Positions 1-10,187 are shown, counted from the stretch's first letter. The stretch: DNA of 64,000 nucleotides from Liolophura sinensis (GCF_032854445.1 NC_088301.1:32908402-32972401); one strand, 5' to 3'. Numbers and translations: made by a program. The notes: generated from the sequence alone by a model not told the origin.

Positions 1-3000
1 TTGTAGAGGTAAAGTGGCGTCAGCAATAACGCAACAAACAGTGACAACACATGTCCATGTAATCCAAAACACCTATCCTTTGATCTCACCAAGTAATCTT
101 ATTGGATGGCTGAAACTGTGCTCTAATCTGCTACTTGTAGTTATAATCATACAGGTAATGTCTAAAGCCATGTAGGTTACAAGCCTTAAATCTTTGTACA
201 ACCTAGGATTAAGTCTTGTCCTGCTTTTAATGGATTAAATTTTCCTCAATCAAACGTACGTCTTTGTTCAGAATTTTTTTTTTTTTTTACAGGGGCAACA
301 ACTTCAAACTGAGGAGATAAGCATGTAGTGATCCATTCATTCAGTGTATGTTATAAGGTAAAACAAATGTAACCTTCCTACTGAAAGCTAAGTTGTGTCC
401 AATCCCTTTAGACCCTCTTCTGACTCAAAATGTGTAACAGATGTTTCAACGTCAAGATCCTGTCACATTGCTTGATCTGATAACAGCTGAGTAAAATCAT
501 TATTTATTATTGATTGAATAATTTTGAACAAGAATTTATCATGTGCCAGAAACTATCAGGTTTTTGAAATATTTCTGTGTAATACCATAATGAAGAGATC
601 AGGTGCATATTTCTTTACCTTGGGGAAATACTAACTCTAAAACTTTGACAAAATCTTGTTTTGTCGGACTAAATATGCAAAAGTTATGCCTGGATCAAGC
701 TGGTTTTCAAACTCGAACTTTTATCCACATCAGACAGATATTTGAAGCAGATATCAGAATTCATGAAACCGATAAATACGCAAAACATGCACAGATCTGG
801 CTGGTTTTCAATCTTGATTTGAGGTTACATAAAATGAACCTGCACAAAATTCTAAATCAAAATCAAACCAATATTTGGAGCAGTCACATGCACTGCATGA
901 AAACCACCGCCCACAGAGAATCTATTGAATTCAGTTACCCGAAATATCCAAAACTTCTGTACATGCACTAGGCTGGTTTTTTGAACATGGTTCACAATGT
1001 GAAGCTGCATACCTTTTATCAAAATCAGACATTACACAATGATTAGCTGGCTTACACTAGTTTAAGCCTCAAACACCATCTCCACTGTATTTCACCTTTC
1101 AGAAGCACATAAATGTCTAAAAATGATAATTTAATGTCAACACTTAAAAACTTTTCTGATAGGAAATTAATCAAACTTTGATATTTTCCATTGCCATATA
1201 ACTATTTCTGATAATAAATTAATCAAATTTCACAAAGTCCTCCCATGAGGTGGATGACTGTCAAAATCAAGCAAAATTTTTCAATGGAAAAATGTTAAAC
1301 TTAAGGTGAAATACAGTACTGGTAATTACCTAAGGCTGTGTCTTCAACTCCCTCTGAAGTTATCATCTCTTGACCTGTGTCTTCCACTCACAAACTAAGC
1401 CATCTCTGTCAGGATCTAGCTTCAACATCTCTCTTGGTTTCCACATCTCTCACAGCTAAACAGAAAACTCCTGACCTGGCTGGCCTGCAGTGAACATAAG
1501 TAAAAGAATTAATGCTTCCTTATAGGTACAATAGGCCATACGTTATACCTGTACAAAGGCAGCATTTTAGTGATTTTATATTGAAATATAACTCACAGGC
1601 AAAGCCTTCAAAAAAAAAAAACCAAAAAAAAAAACACCTTCTTCAGGACAAAGTGGTTTCTGCTCTACTCATTGTCATTCATCCTCGAATATTAATTGAA
1701 TGTGTTCCTATCTGACTAAAATTCCTTACATGTGCAATGGTTTTGATTGAAAGTTAGCAAAAAAAAAAAAAAAACACTTGGTGAGGATTAGGCCAATCAC
1801 ACTAGATTCCTGGTTTCCTCTCATCACCCACCATTTTATCACCACCATTTTATCTGGGCCACCATACTGGAATTCATTATTTCATTGTTTCCCACATTTC
1901 AACAGGTGAGATTATGATAAAATAGTAATCACAGCCAAAATATTGATGATGATATTCTGATAGGGAACAAGAAATCAAGTGACACTTGCCTTATGTTGAG
2001 CTCTTATGTCCGAGACACTGGAAAGATGGCAATTATATCCATGTGTTCAAGTTTGTGGCTTTGTAAATTACATAAAGGTAAAATAATAGTATATTTAATG
2101 ACGTATACTATGATCTATCACATGTGTATTTTCTCGTTACAAGTATGGCTGAATTTCCAGAAATAAAATATACACATTTAATACACACTATTTTACATGT
2201 ATTTTAACTAAATGACCAGTTTACATGAAATGTTAGTTTTAATAATTCAAGCAATTATTCATGTGTATTCAAGAAAATTCTATGATATTGTGGTTGTTGG
2301 TTGTCATGCTTGAGTAGTTTTTAAAAATTTCATGATATTCTTGCGGAAAGTCCAAGAAACAGGCAGTATTGAGCCTACTTAATAGCTGTTTACTGTCACG
2401 ATTTCATGTCAGTACTAGAGATTCAATACTCTTGCGAAGACCATAGCCTACCCTCTTCAAATGTTGCTCTAAGCTTCTTATGCAGGATCCTACTTTTGAC
2501 ATTAAACTTAAGCAATTATAAAACATTCATACTGTATAGGCTGGCTGATCAGGCTCTTTGAAATTGGTTAAAGGTGTCAATTACAAATGCATATTTTATT
2601 TCATTAATAATTTTTAAATAATTATTTAATAGACTATATCTGTTTTTTTGTTTTCTTTCTTAATTTTATTTAAAAAAAAAACTAAATGAACAACTTTTTA
2701 ATGGGCAAAAGGATCACTGATTTCCCTATTTCATCAAATAAAGTATACCACCTTGGCTTATTTGATATTCTGACATGGGGCCTACCGGTATTCATCGGCC
2801 ATTCAACAGACCAGGTAGGCCCAATAGACTATGACACTGACAGATGTTGAAGAAGTAGGGAGATCACTTAGCTAGTAGAATTATATGAAGTGCTCGCCAT
2901 AATGTATAGATTTGCAAAATAATGTCATGAATAAATTAAGTAAATATGATGATCCAGATGAGAACTTCAGCACGGGCTATCTCTTATCTCAGGGGTCACA

Positions 3001-3411
3001 ATTTCAGACAGGCTACCGACATACCTACCGTCAGTCATCTAACTAAACTTAGACCATGGAGGTAGAACATGAAGAACGGAATCTACAGCCATGCTTACAG
3101 ACGCATTACGGTAAAAAGTCCATAAGGCTTAGAGGTACTGGCGCATTCCTAATAAAATTTGTTTCAGGCAACAACTCCCTTTTCTTAACAAGACTTCGCG
3201 GCTACCAAAACAACAACAACTACATATAGTCTGACTACAGTCGTGATGAATACCGTCAACCTGTTCCGTAAGTATTGTTCAATGATACCCGAGTATCATG
3301 AGCATAACGACATCTGTATTATGCTATTGTAACACACCAATCACAGTGATGGTTTCACTTTTGTCCAACTTTACCATCAATACAAGCATCAGCAACTTAC
3401 ATCATTCTCAC
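1..3411. other. Non-coding or intronic DNA, nothing firm
   Basis: AT-rich DNA with poly-A/T runs and no long reading frame. The one place worth noting is on the minus strand near 1331-1475. An acceptor (ending ...TTCACTGCAG, at about 1490-1499 in plus coordinates) is followed by about 27 open codons that would fit the phase-2 end of the candidate exon at 3412-3536. That frame stops before the next donor-like site at about 1330, so it could only be a terminal exon. I see no recognisable domain, RNA gene or mobile element elsewhere here. Confidence 0.4.
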
Positions 3412-3536
3412 CTGTGGTGTTGTGTGCAACGAGAATGTAACTCCGCTTCATCATCTGAATTAAACAGAGTAGCCTCCCCTTGTTCAAGAAAATCCCTTCC
3501 AAAGACAAAATTACAGTATTGGTTCTTGTAATTCAT
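3412..3536 (-). CDS. Candidate first coding exon of an unrecognised minus-strand gene
   Basis: On the minus strand an ATG with a purine at -3 (3536-3534) opens 41 codons rich in acidic and Cys/His residues. The exon then meets a strong donor, CACAG|GTGAGA, at 3412/3411. An in-frame TAA lies upstream, so this would be the first coding exon. It ends in phase 2 (two bases of a split codon). The product is not recognised; key stretches are YCNFVFGRDFLEQGEATLFN and CTQHH at the end. The next exons would lie toward position 1 and only one weak candidate was found. A second frame is also open across the same bases, so the coding call is tentative. Confidence 0.35.
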
Positions 3537-3709
3537 TGCTACCCTTCTTTCACGCAAGGAAACATGTGAAAATAAAGGTGAGCTTTATTATTTCTGTAAA
3601 AACTCACCTATAATAAAAGAAACTCAGGAAACACTGCTCTTGCTGAACTATGGATGGATATGGATGTTTACCTTTGGGATTTTAAACGTCAGCTCTGCTC
3701 TGAAACGCT

Positions 3710-4052
3710 ATGCATTGTAAAGGAATAACTAGACGGCCTGGGGAGGTTAGTGATCGACTGTTTTCCGAAATTTTACAATGGTTCCTTAAGGGGTCAATGA
3801 GGGCTATCCATGATTATGCGACCACCAGCAAGAATAAGCATCCAGGGCTAGTGACAAATAACGGTCCCGTTCGCCAGGTATACCGCACCTGAGAAGCCTC
3901 CTTTCAAAGCTGGTGCTATTGTAACCCAAGCTAAGCTGGACGTCCCTACAGTAACGCCCAGCTTCGGTCGTGAAGATTTCCACGCGGACAATTTCACTAA
4001 GAAAAAAGAAATGATTGAGCTATTTGCTTCAGCCATGACCTCTGTCAAATAA
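3710..4052 (+). pseudogene. Terminal exon or frameshifted tail of an unrecognised plus-strand gene
   Basis: Two overlapping plus-strand frames read like one protein interrupted by a frameshift near 3855-3895. The first (3710-3892) includes RLFSEILQWFLKG. The second (3855-4052, TAA at 4050-4052) includes KAGAIVTQAKLDVPTVTPSF and ends KKEMIELFASAMTSVK. The second frame has higher GC and a smoother amino-acid make-up than surrounding DNA. A CAG at about 3887 could be an acceptor instead of a frameshift. No family is recognised. The downstream duplication (copy B) retains only its last ten or so codons (12847-12877), so the duplication breakpoint falls inside this reading frame. Confidence 0.4.
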
Positions 4053-4167
4053 GTGAAATATCACTAGGTTCTCGCGCTAACATGAATAAAATACAGTGTA
4101 ATGCTCGTGCTCACTCTATGAGGAATAGCATTATTCGAAGATAAACACTTTTTATGTACTACATCTC

Positions 4168-4173
4168 TTTATT
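4168..4173 (-). promoter_or_regulatory. Poly(A) signal AATAAA of LRR gene copy A
   Basis: TTTATT on the plus strand reads AATAAA on the minus strand, about 55 bases past the stop codon of the LRR gene that ends at 4227. The same hexamer is conserved in copy B at 12994-12999. Confidence 0.55.
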
Positions 4174-4226
4174 GAATGTTATATCTGACACATCTTTGGT
4201 ACCGGTACATGGTGAGTAAAAAATGT

Positions 4227-5579
4227 TTAAATTCCGATCTCACATTCCGTTAGTTGATTGCTGATGAACTGTTTGAAGCTTTCCGTCGAAAACCGACAAT
4301 TGCCGAAGATAAAGGCTGATCCAGACCACTTCAGGATCCATTGTAAGTCGCAAGTGCATTCGATGTTGTTGTTGCTAAGGTCAAGAATTTGAGTTGCCGA
4401 GGACAGGTGGGTGACAGCTTTAGGGATGTTTGTCAAACTTGTGTTGCTCAGGTCTAACTGATTCAAGTAACTCGCGGAAGCAAAAACAAAGTCGTAGACG
4501 TAAACAATGGGGTTGCCGGCAAGTCGGAGACTCAGAATGTGTGGCAGACTGTCCAAGTCGCCCCTCTCTAGTGTAGAAATTTCGTTATTAGACAGGTCCA
4601 AGTGCAGCAGTTTAAGCAGGGATCTTAGTGATGATGGAACCTGTTTGAACCCGTTGCCGGCCAAGTTCAGCGTTTTCACCGTTGTGTTTCGCGGAAGTGA
4701 ATCATCGGCTATGAACTTCAGATCTGGATTGCCTGAAACCTGAACATACAGTAGACCAGAAAATGTATGAAAAATCTCGGGAAAGCGGGAGAGCCCAACG
4801 TCGTGCAGCGTCAAGTTCTTCACACCCGACATTGGCTGCTGGCAGTATGGAACGGGAGAGTAATGAGCGGAACCACGATGATGAGACATCTCCAAGGCTT
4901 GTAGTCTTGTCAGGTGACAAACAGCATCGGGAAAGCGCAACAAACCAGTGTCTGAGAACGTTAGGTTGAGCAAACTGTGCTCAAATCCATGGAAGGCCGT
5001 ATCAGGAATGGTTATTAGTTTTTCATTGGACACCATGAGGTATTTAAGACGGCGTAAAAAGCGAAGCTGCTCTGGCCATTCAGACAATCTCCCAATTCCC
5101 ACGGAGAACTTTTCCAGGGTGTCTCCTAATGTAAACATTGTACCACCATCCAAGGCTTTCGCGTCATTAACGGTCAATTCCGTGATGTTCACACCTTGCA
5201 AAGCTTGTCCAAAATTTACATCTGTCGGATTATCTCCGAGGTATAAGTTCACATTGACATTGGCGAGTGCAGAAAAGCCACCAGGCTCAAATGTGATGGT
5301 GGTGCTGCTTCCGTTCAAGGCGATGAAAAGTTCCCTACCTGTCACCAGGTTGGCGAAGTCCCCTTTCTTGATGGAACTAATTCGGTTGCCGTCGAGGAAG
5401 AGCCTGTTGTATTCCCTGAAGGTGGATCTGAATGTCGGCACCGTAGATAATCTGGCATTGGAACAGATGATGTCCGCACCCTTACACGCACAAACGCTTG
5501 TCGATGTCGCACATTCGTCTTGGTTGGAAACAAATCCCTCACTGTACATCACTAGCACAAACAACAGCACCAGTAACAT
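4227..5579 (-). CDS. Secreted leucine-rich-repeat protein, copy A (450 aa)
   Basis: The protein starts with a hydrophobic signal peptide (residues 1-17, MLLVLLFVLVMYSEGF). A cysteine-rich LRR N-cap follows (Cys at about 23, 30, 32 and 39), then repeated LxxLxLxxN units, clearest from about residue 315 (LLHLDLSNNEISTL, ILSLRLAGNP, LNQLDLSNTSLTNIP, ILDLSNNNI). A C-terminal LRR cap (ECTCDLQWIL ... NCRF ... LTEC) closes it. There is no transmembrane segment or GPI tail, so secretion is expected. Several N-glycosylation sequons are present (NIT, NLT, NTT, NTS). The whole coding region is one exon. A CTAATTTCAG acceptor abuts the ATG, which suggests an upstream 5' UTR exon. The architecture resembles secreted LRR recognition proteins (VLR-like or ALS-like), but function is not shown by sequence. 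A near-identical paralogue lies 8.88 kb away. Confidence 0.88.
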   Translation of the reverse strand: MLLVLLFVLVMYSEGFVSNQDECATSTSVCACKGADIICSNARLSTVPTFRSTFREYNRLFLDGNRISSIKKGDFANLVTGRELFIALNGSSTTITFEPGGFSALANVNVNLYLGDNPTDVNFGQALQGVNITELTVNDAKALDGGTMFTLGDTLEKFSVGIGRLSEWPEQLRFLRRLKYLMVSNEKLITIPDTAFHGFEHSLLNLTFSDTGLLRFPDAVCHLTRLQALEMSHHRGSAHYSPVPYCQQPMSGVKNLTLHDVGLSRFPEIFHTFSGLLYVQVSGNPDLKFIADDSLPRNTTVKTLNLAGNGFKQVPSSLRSLLKLLHLDLSNNEISTLERGDLDSLPHILSLRLAGNPIVYVYDFVFASASYLNQLDLSNTSLTNIPKAVTHLSSATQILDLSNNNIECTCDLQWILKWSGSAFIFGNCRFSTESFKQFISNQLTECEIGI

Positions 5580-5806
5580 CTGAAATTAGTCCAAATCAAA
5601 CGTGTTTGTTTGTCAAAAATCACATTTTTTGGATTGTTTACTCATTCACAACACTGGTCAGGGAGATGGAAACGTGATAGAGAAGTGAACAAACCTTCGA
5701 AACTTTTCTGTGTACTGAGCTTGTGAGGATGTTAAGCTAAGGTTTAACAACAAATATATGGAACTAGAACAGGCTCGAAAAGACACGAGTATGAATAGGT
5801 TTCACA
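5580..5806. promoter_or_regulatory. LRR copy A 5' flank with a probable 5' UTR intron acceptor
   Basis: On the minus strand the sequence directly before the ATG reads ...GGACTAATTTCAG, a good 3' splice site. The first coding base is therefore probably joined to an upstream non-coding exon whose position is not clear. The region is conserved in copy B (14460-14680). No convincing TATA box was found. Confidence 0.4.
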
Positions 5807-5845
5807 TTGCTAGTGATGAACAAAGCGACAAAAATACTTTGTACA

Positions 5846-5905
5846 CAATGACTTATTCACAGGCTTTCGGAAGAGACTTCTCCCATCATCAGGTGTAGTG
5901 GCAAA
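5846..5905 (-). ncRNA. Hammerhead-ribozyme-like motif in the element's 5' terminal repeat
   Basis: On the minus strand the conserved core CTGATGA (5892-5886) is followed by a 17-base segment that folds as stem II (GGGAGA pairing with TCTTCC around a four-base loop). The conserved GAAA comes next (5868-5865). This order, CUGAUGA-stem II-GAAA, is the hammerhead catalytic core. Penelope-like elements are known to carry hammerheads in their terminal repeats. A GTC that could be the cleavage triplet follows at about 5853-5851, but I could not confirm a good stem III or stem I by eye. Confidence 0.5.
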
Positions 5906-5936
5906 TGCAAAAAAGTGGCAATAATGTGACATTATA

Positions 5937-6308
5937 TGTCGGGTGACCATAAAAAAATGGGCCGTACTTCAGTATCTCAAGTCAGCTTCTAAAAATTTAC
6001 ACACTCAAAAGCCATTATATCCTGAATATACAAACCAAATTTCAATTTCACCCTGTAAGATTTCTGTCCATGGGATCAAAATAGAGTCTCCTGACAGATG
6101 GTGCAATGTGGGTCACCGGAAGGTGCGTTTTTGAGGATGTTTTCATTTTAACCCTGTGTACAGACTACTCAAGCTATGACCTTGAAAACTGGTCAGTATA
6201 GTAACAAAATCTTGCCATTTGAATGCCTAAAGTTTGAAAGGGTTTGAAGACAGGACAATGGAACAATGCAGCATCAAAGTACGGCCCACTTTTTATGCTC
6301 TCCCGATA
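5937..6308. mobile_element. MITE-like insertion, copy A only
   Basis: About 370 bp with imperfect terminal inverted repeats of about 30 bp. The left end reads TGTCGGGTGACCATAAAAAA then TGGGCCGTACTT; the right end, reverse-complemented, reads TATCGGGAGAGCATAAAAA then GTGGGCCGTACTT. The corresponding place in copy B (about 14810) lacks it, so it inserted after the duplication or was excised from B. There is no coding capacity. The target-site duplication is unclear (TA or TAT-like). Confidence 0.55.
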
Positions 6309-6687
6309 TACAGCTTGGAAATGATAAAAAAACACATCAAAGCATACAGCTGAGCTATAGTCACCTGAGTGAAACAATAACACAGGGTTTACAATTCAGG
6401 ATACAAAAGAAAAACAAGGGTATGTACAGAGAAAACAAATTCACGTTTGTCATCTTTATGTATATTGTCTTGAAAAAAAAATGACTGTAAGTCCTTTTCC
6501 GAGAGGAGAGGTTGAAAATAGTGTTGGGTAAGTTCTGCGTTGTTCTGTCGAATCCCAAGTTGCGGAGTTTTTCATTGTGAGTTTTATCGATTACCTACAA
6601 TGGACTTTACTTTCTTTCTAACTGCTTAAGGAGTATTGACACTCAAACTGAATTTGAAGCTCTGTTTTAAAACCTGATAAAACACAT

Positions 6688-7086
6688 GTGAACTCACTCC
6701 ACCAAGTTGAGAATAAAATTGAAACTAATATCAATATGTACGAAATGTTTGTATCGGCTTCTTCTGGGCGAAAAGCAACTTCGATCTACAAAAACGACGA
6801 AATCAAGACCCTGAGAAACCTTAGGAGAGATAAATCTATTGTTGTGATAAAGCACGTCAAAGCAGGTAACGGCGTTGTCATTGTCATGGACAGAAAGGAT
6901 TATCTTAACAAAATGGAAAAAATGATGAACGATCAATCCAAATTCAAAAAGATTCCCATCAATACCACTGTCGCCAAAGAGGAAAGTGTACAGAACTTCC
7001 TCTACAATTTAAAGCGCCAAGATGTCATCTCTAATAAACTCTGTGAACAACTAAGACCAGTAGGTTCTCGTATTTTAGTTCGCTAA
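6688..7086 (+). pseudogene. Penelope-like RT, N-terminal part (copy A)
   Basis: A 132-codon open stretch. The C-terminal two thirds match the conserved N-terminal RT block of Penelope-like elements: LRRDKSIVVIK, then GVVIVMDRKDYLNKMEKM. Copy B keeps the sequence KPDKCHGVVIVMD here, closer to the family's usual KADKG-type motif, so copy A has further decayed (KHVKAGNG). The frame ends at TAA (7084-7086), and the RT continues in another frame after a short damaged stretch. Confidence 0.75.
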
Positions 7087-7142
7087 GGATTCTATCATTA
7101 TTTTGTCCTGTTCTATCATTATTTGATAGCTACAATTACAAA

Positions 7143-7937
7143 TTGGCCAAATATTCAGCTGATCTCCTGAAAGAAACTAGCTATCATTTCACCACCATCA
7201 AAGACAGTTTCTCATTCTGTAAATGGCTGCACGCGATGAACAATGAACTTCATGCAAAATTCCTATGCAGCTTTCATGTTTCAAATCTGTTTACCAACAT
7301 TCCTGTGAATCAAACTATCAACACAGTATTGGACTGTGTCACTCCCAAGTCAGGCTCAGTTTTTCATTCATTCAACAGAAGACAGGTTAAAAGAGCCCCA
7401 CAATTATGTACCAGTAATGTGACTTTTAAATTCATTGATTGTTACTATGAGCAAATTGATGGGGTCGCAAAAGGGTCACCTCTTGCCCCTGTTATGGCTA
7501 ATTTCTTCATGAACTTTTTCTACCATCAATTTGTAGGCCTTACTTTCGCACCTACTGAATACAAACGATATGTTGACGACACTTTCTTGGCTTTCAGAGA
7601 AGATGATGCCAACAAATTTCTCGCACACCTTAACTCATGTCACCCTAGCATCAAATTAACATCAGAATCTGAATCTAACCAGACTCTTCCTTTCCTAGAC
7701 ATTCTCATCTCAAAGGCCAACTCCACAATTGACACTATTATCCAGAAGAAACCCACTAACACTGGACTTTATACCAGGGAGAGTAGTTTCACACCCAAAA
7801 TCCACAAAATCAACTCATCCGGACATTACTTCGCACATCTTGGCAGATATGCAGCTCGTATAAAACTCTTCACTCACAATTACAACAGCATGAATTCTCA
7901 CAGCATACAATTGACCAAACCATCAAACATTTTCTAG
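7143..7937 (+). pseudogene. Penelope-like RT catalytic core and thumb (copy A)
   Basis: A 264-codon open stretch with RT motifs in order: motif A region FHVSNLFTNIPV (the catalytic Asp normally before V is His here), motif B region GVAKGSPLAPVMANFFM, motif C YVDDTFLAF with both aspartates, then motif D/E LPFLDILIS. The element-typical linker toward the endonuclease follows. Loss of the motif A Asp should abolish polymerisation. Copy B has deleted almost all of this region (bases equivalent to about 7204-7857). Confidence 0.8.
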
Positions 7938-8113
7938 ACAATAAATTCAAACCTACGGTAGAGAGATAAAGAAAACAATTTGGCCCTGATAAGAACTTAT
8001 CTATCCTAAATTACCATATCTCGGACCAATCACAAACCAGCTTCGTATTGACCTGAAAACTCTTAACAAGCTCATTCACTGTACCAAAATTGTTTTAATT
8101 TCCGAAAATAAAT

Positions 8114-8467
8114 GTGACATTGGCTCTTTCTTTCCTTTTAAAGACAGAAAGGATCGTGGACTCAGAAGTAAAGTTGATTACAAAATCAACTGTGGGGAAT
8201 ATTCCGAAAGCTATATCGGCAAAATATAGACACTTAAAAGAAAGGTTACTTGAACACGGCGTCAGCAATTCTAAATATAAATTTTCGGCCGTAGGTGACC
8301 ACTACCTCAAAAGCGTGTATAGTCCATATAAACTCACACACAAAACCCTTGTTAACAGTTCAACCGATTTCATACAGAGAGTAAAACAGTCAATGTATAT
8401 AGCCAAACACAAGCCTTCCCTGAACAACTTGATCTTCTCAGCACCATTATTTTTATTCAATGCTTAG
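8114..8467 (+). pseudogene. GIY-YIG endonuclease remnant of the retroelement (copy A)
   Basis: The bases that encode the YIG strand (SYIG) at about 8205-8220 are in a different frame from the following RHLKERLLEHG at about 8228-8262. This indicates a frameshift inside the GIY-YIG domain. After the domain comes KYKFSAVGDHYL and then KPSLNNL, as in the C-terminus of Penelope-like elements. The matching stretch of copy B is in one frame (15956-16216). Confidence 0.65.
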
Positions 8468-8592
8468 AAATGATTGTGGCCTCCGGGTTCTGATCTGTCA
8501 CTACACGCGACCACAGCTCAGTTGCATGCTTTTATGTGTTTTTGTCATTTCCACGCTGTATATATACCATGTCACATTATTATCACTTTACA

Positions 8593-8695
8593 GTTTGCCA
8601 CTACACCTGATGATGGGAGAGGTCTCTCCCTAACGCGTATGAATGAGTCATTATGTACAAACTGTTTTTTGTCGTTTTGTTCATCACTAGCATTG
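8593..8695 (+). repeat. 3' terminal inverted repeat of the retroelement, degenerate hammerhead
   Basis: This is the inverted counterpart of 5807-5905. It keeps the CTGATGA core (8607-8613) and a GGGAGAGG/CTCTCCC stem, but the GAAA that should follow is changed to TAAC (8631-8634), so this ribozyme copy should be dead. It is missing from copy B. Confidence 0.6.
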
Positions 8696-9197
8696 TAGAA
8701 CAAGCTCTGGGTCCGGTTTTCATCCACTGCTAAGTCTGATCACTGCCGTAAAGACGAAGACTTAACATGGGATGTGAAATTTAGGTGAAAGAAATACCTA
8801 TTTGACTGATGTTTTATGACTTTCTTGAGATTATTTTATGCTTGAGAAGACGGAAAGTCTTAACACAATCGGACTGATCATCGTAAAGTGTATATACTTT
8901 ATACAACTCACCCAACCAGAATTTTTCCCGCGTTTTCCGATACAATGTGGTAGGGTGTTCTCTTTGTGCCATTAAAAAGCAATGCTCAAGGGAATTAAAA
9001 GTCGACGTCGCATTTGAAAAGAAGACTTCTACGTTGAGCATCGAGTTTTTGGAGGTTTTGGAGGTTTTTTGCAAATCCATTTAAATCTCAACGTCGCGTT
9101 TTTTTTTTCTTTTACAAGTGACACAGACACAACATCATACTATGAACACTTTAACCACTAGGCCAAAAGCAGCTAAGCTGCTTTAATCTATGCCAAC
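8696..9197. other. Copy A segment absent from copy B, possible second retroelement scrap
   Basis: This stretch lies inside the 864 bp missing from copy B (8334-9197). On the minus strand, 9080-8814 is open for 88 codons and contains TREKFWLGELYKVYTLYDDQ. That resembles the R-E-x-x-W-x-x-x-L-x-T-x-x-P-x-G-L-N tail motif seen after the endonuclease in some Penelope-like elements, though the match is weak. No other feature was seen. Confidence 0.25.
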
Positions 9198-9269
9198 AGC
9201 TGCATAAGGTAGCAAACTTTCCGACTGCAAAAGCTTCCAGTTGAAGTTTATGGTGACGTTTGTAATGAA

Positions 9270-9420
9270 GAACGATTGGTGATGTCTGGATTATATATTC
9301 ATTTTAATGTGTTTATCAACAGTAACATACCTTGGACCTCTGTCCTCTTTCCAGTGAGAAATATTGTGACGAGCAGTGCACCTGTTTCCCAAAGTCTCTC
9401 TCGTAGAATGGTTTGGTGTG
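9270..9420 (-). other. Exon-like block conserved in both copies (copy A)
   Basis: On the minus strand a frame open in both duplicate copies reads STRETLGNRCTARHNISHW and ends at a strong donor, GGTCCAAG|GTATGTT (donor base near 9330). The copy B equivalent is at about 16227-16430. It may be an exon fragment of an unknown minus-strand gene or part of an old repeat. No function can be assigned. Confidence 0.25.
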
Positions 9421-10023
9421 GACGTATTCTTACACCAATTATACATGACCTTATCTGTGCCAGTGCATTAAGTGTGGAAGACCTTTTGAACCTTCACCGC
9501 CACCTAGTATGTCCTTCCAGCCAGAAATCTCTCAACCAGCTGCCCGGCTGCTTATCTCCCAGACGCTCACAGGATTACCTGGCAGTATATCGTTATCTGT
9601 CTGAATGTATTAGTGTGAGAAATCTTCTGAACCATGTCTGAAACCGTTTTAACCAGCTGTTGTTCGCCCTGGCTTCCAGAATCACCACTCTGCCTCAAAC
9701 TTTTTAAAAAGATCAGCCTTAACTTCAAAACAGTTTAATGCGCTAAATTGTGACATAAACTTTTATTTTAAAACTAACAGTCGCTTTGTATTTAAGTATC
9801 TCAAGTTAAGACTAAGTCTGGCTTAAGTATGAGGCAGCTTCGTAATCCTGAGGCCAGATGCTCACAGAATGATCCTCTTGGAAATTACATTATGGCAATA
9901 TTTTATTGATTCTATTGTTATTATAAGGTGACGTGATCATGTTGAAGGGAACAATCATTCCTGAATTGAGAGTATCTGTGAAAATCAGCAAGAATGATGT
10001 TTCCAATTGCAAACAAAAAGAAA

Positions 10024-10093
10024 TCACATTCGAACCACACGCGCTCAACTTTTGCAAGCATTGTGTTAGTGAATTAAGGTGCGCTGGTATTTA

Positions 10094-10178
<85 letters not shown>
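10024..10178. repeat. Copy A-specific block ending in (TA)40 microsatellite
   Basis: About 155 bp absent from copy B, where the flanks join directly (AAATCACAAGCCG). The (AT)n run covers 10098-10177, 40 units without interruption. The block is flanked by ATCA at both ends, which fits either an insertion with a 4-bp duplication in A or a microhomology deletion in B. Confidence 0.8.
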
Positions 10179-10179
<1 letters not shown>

Positions 10180-10187
10180 AGCCGTTT

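Larger units (their letters stand above)
5807..8695 (+). mobile_element. Penelope-like retroelement with GIY-YIG endonuclease, inactive (copy A)
   Basis: A 2.9-kb element bounded by inverted repeats of about 90 bp (5807-5905 and 8593-8695, both carrying TGCTAGTGATGAACAAA or its complement). Reading in the plus direction: an N-terminal RT segment typical of Penelope-like elements (6688-7086, GVVIVMDRKDYLNKMEKM), the RT core (7143-7937), and a C-terminal GIY-YIG endonuclease remnant (about 8140-8330). The last shows the SYIG strand, then, after a frame change, RHLKERLLEHG. A tail KPSLN is also present. Stops and frameshifts split it into at least three frames, and the RT motif A aspartate is lost, so it cannot be autonomous. 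A 372-bp insertion interrupts it at 5937-6308. Confidence 0.85.

Noticed and set aside
603-971. 122-codon plus-strand frame
   Set aside because: It has low-complexity, AT-driven composition, with no start context, domain or splice site, and is not better than chance.
4948-5583. 211-codon plus-strand reading frame, also present in copy B at 13828-14463
   Set aside because: It is antisense to the LRR gene, whose signal peptide, caps and repeats make the minus strand the coding one. Its conservation follows from the duplication.
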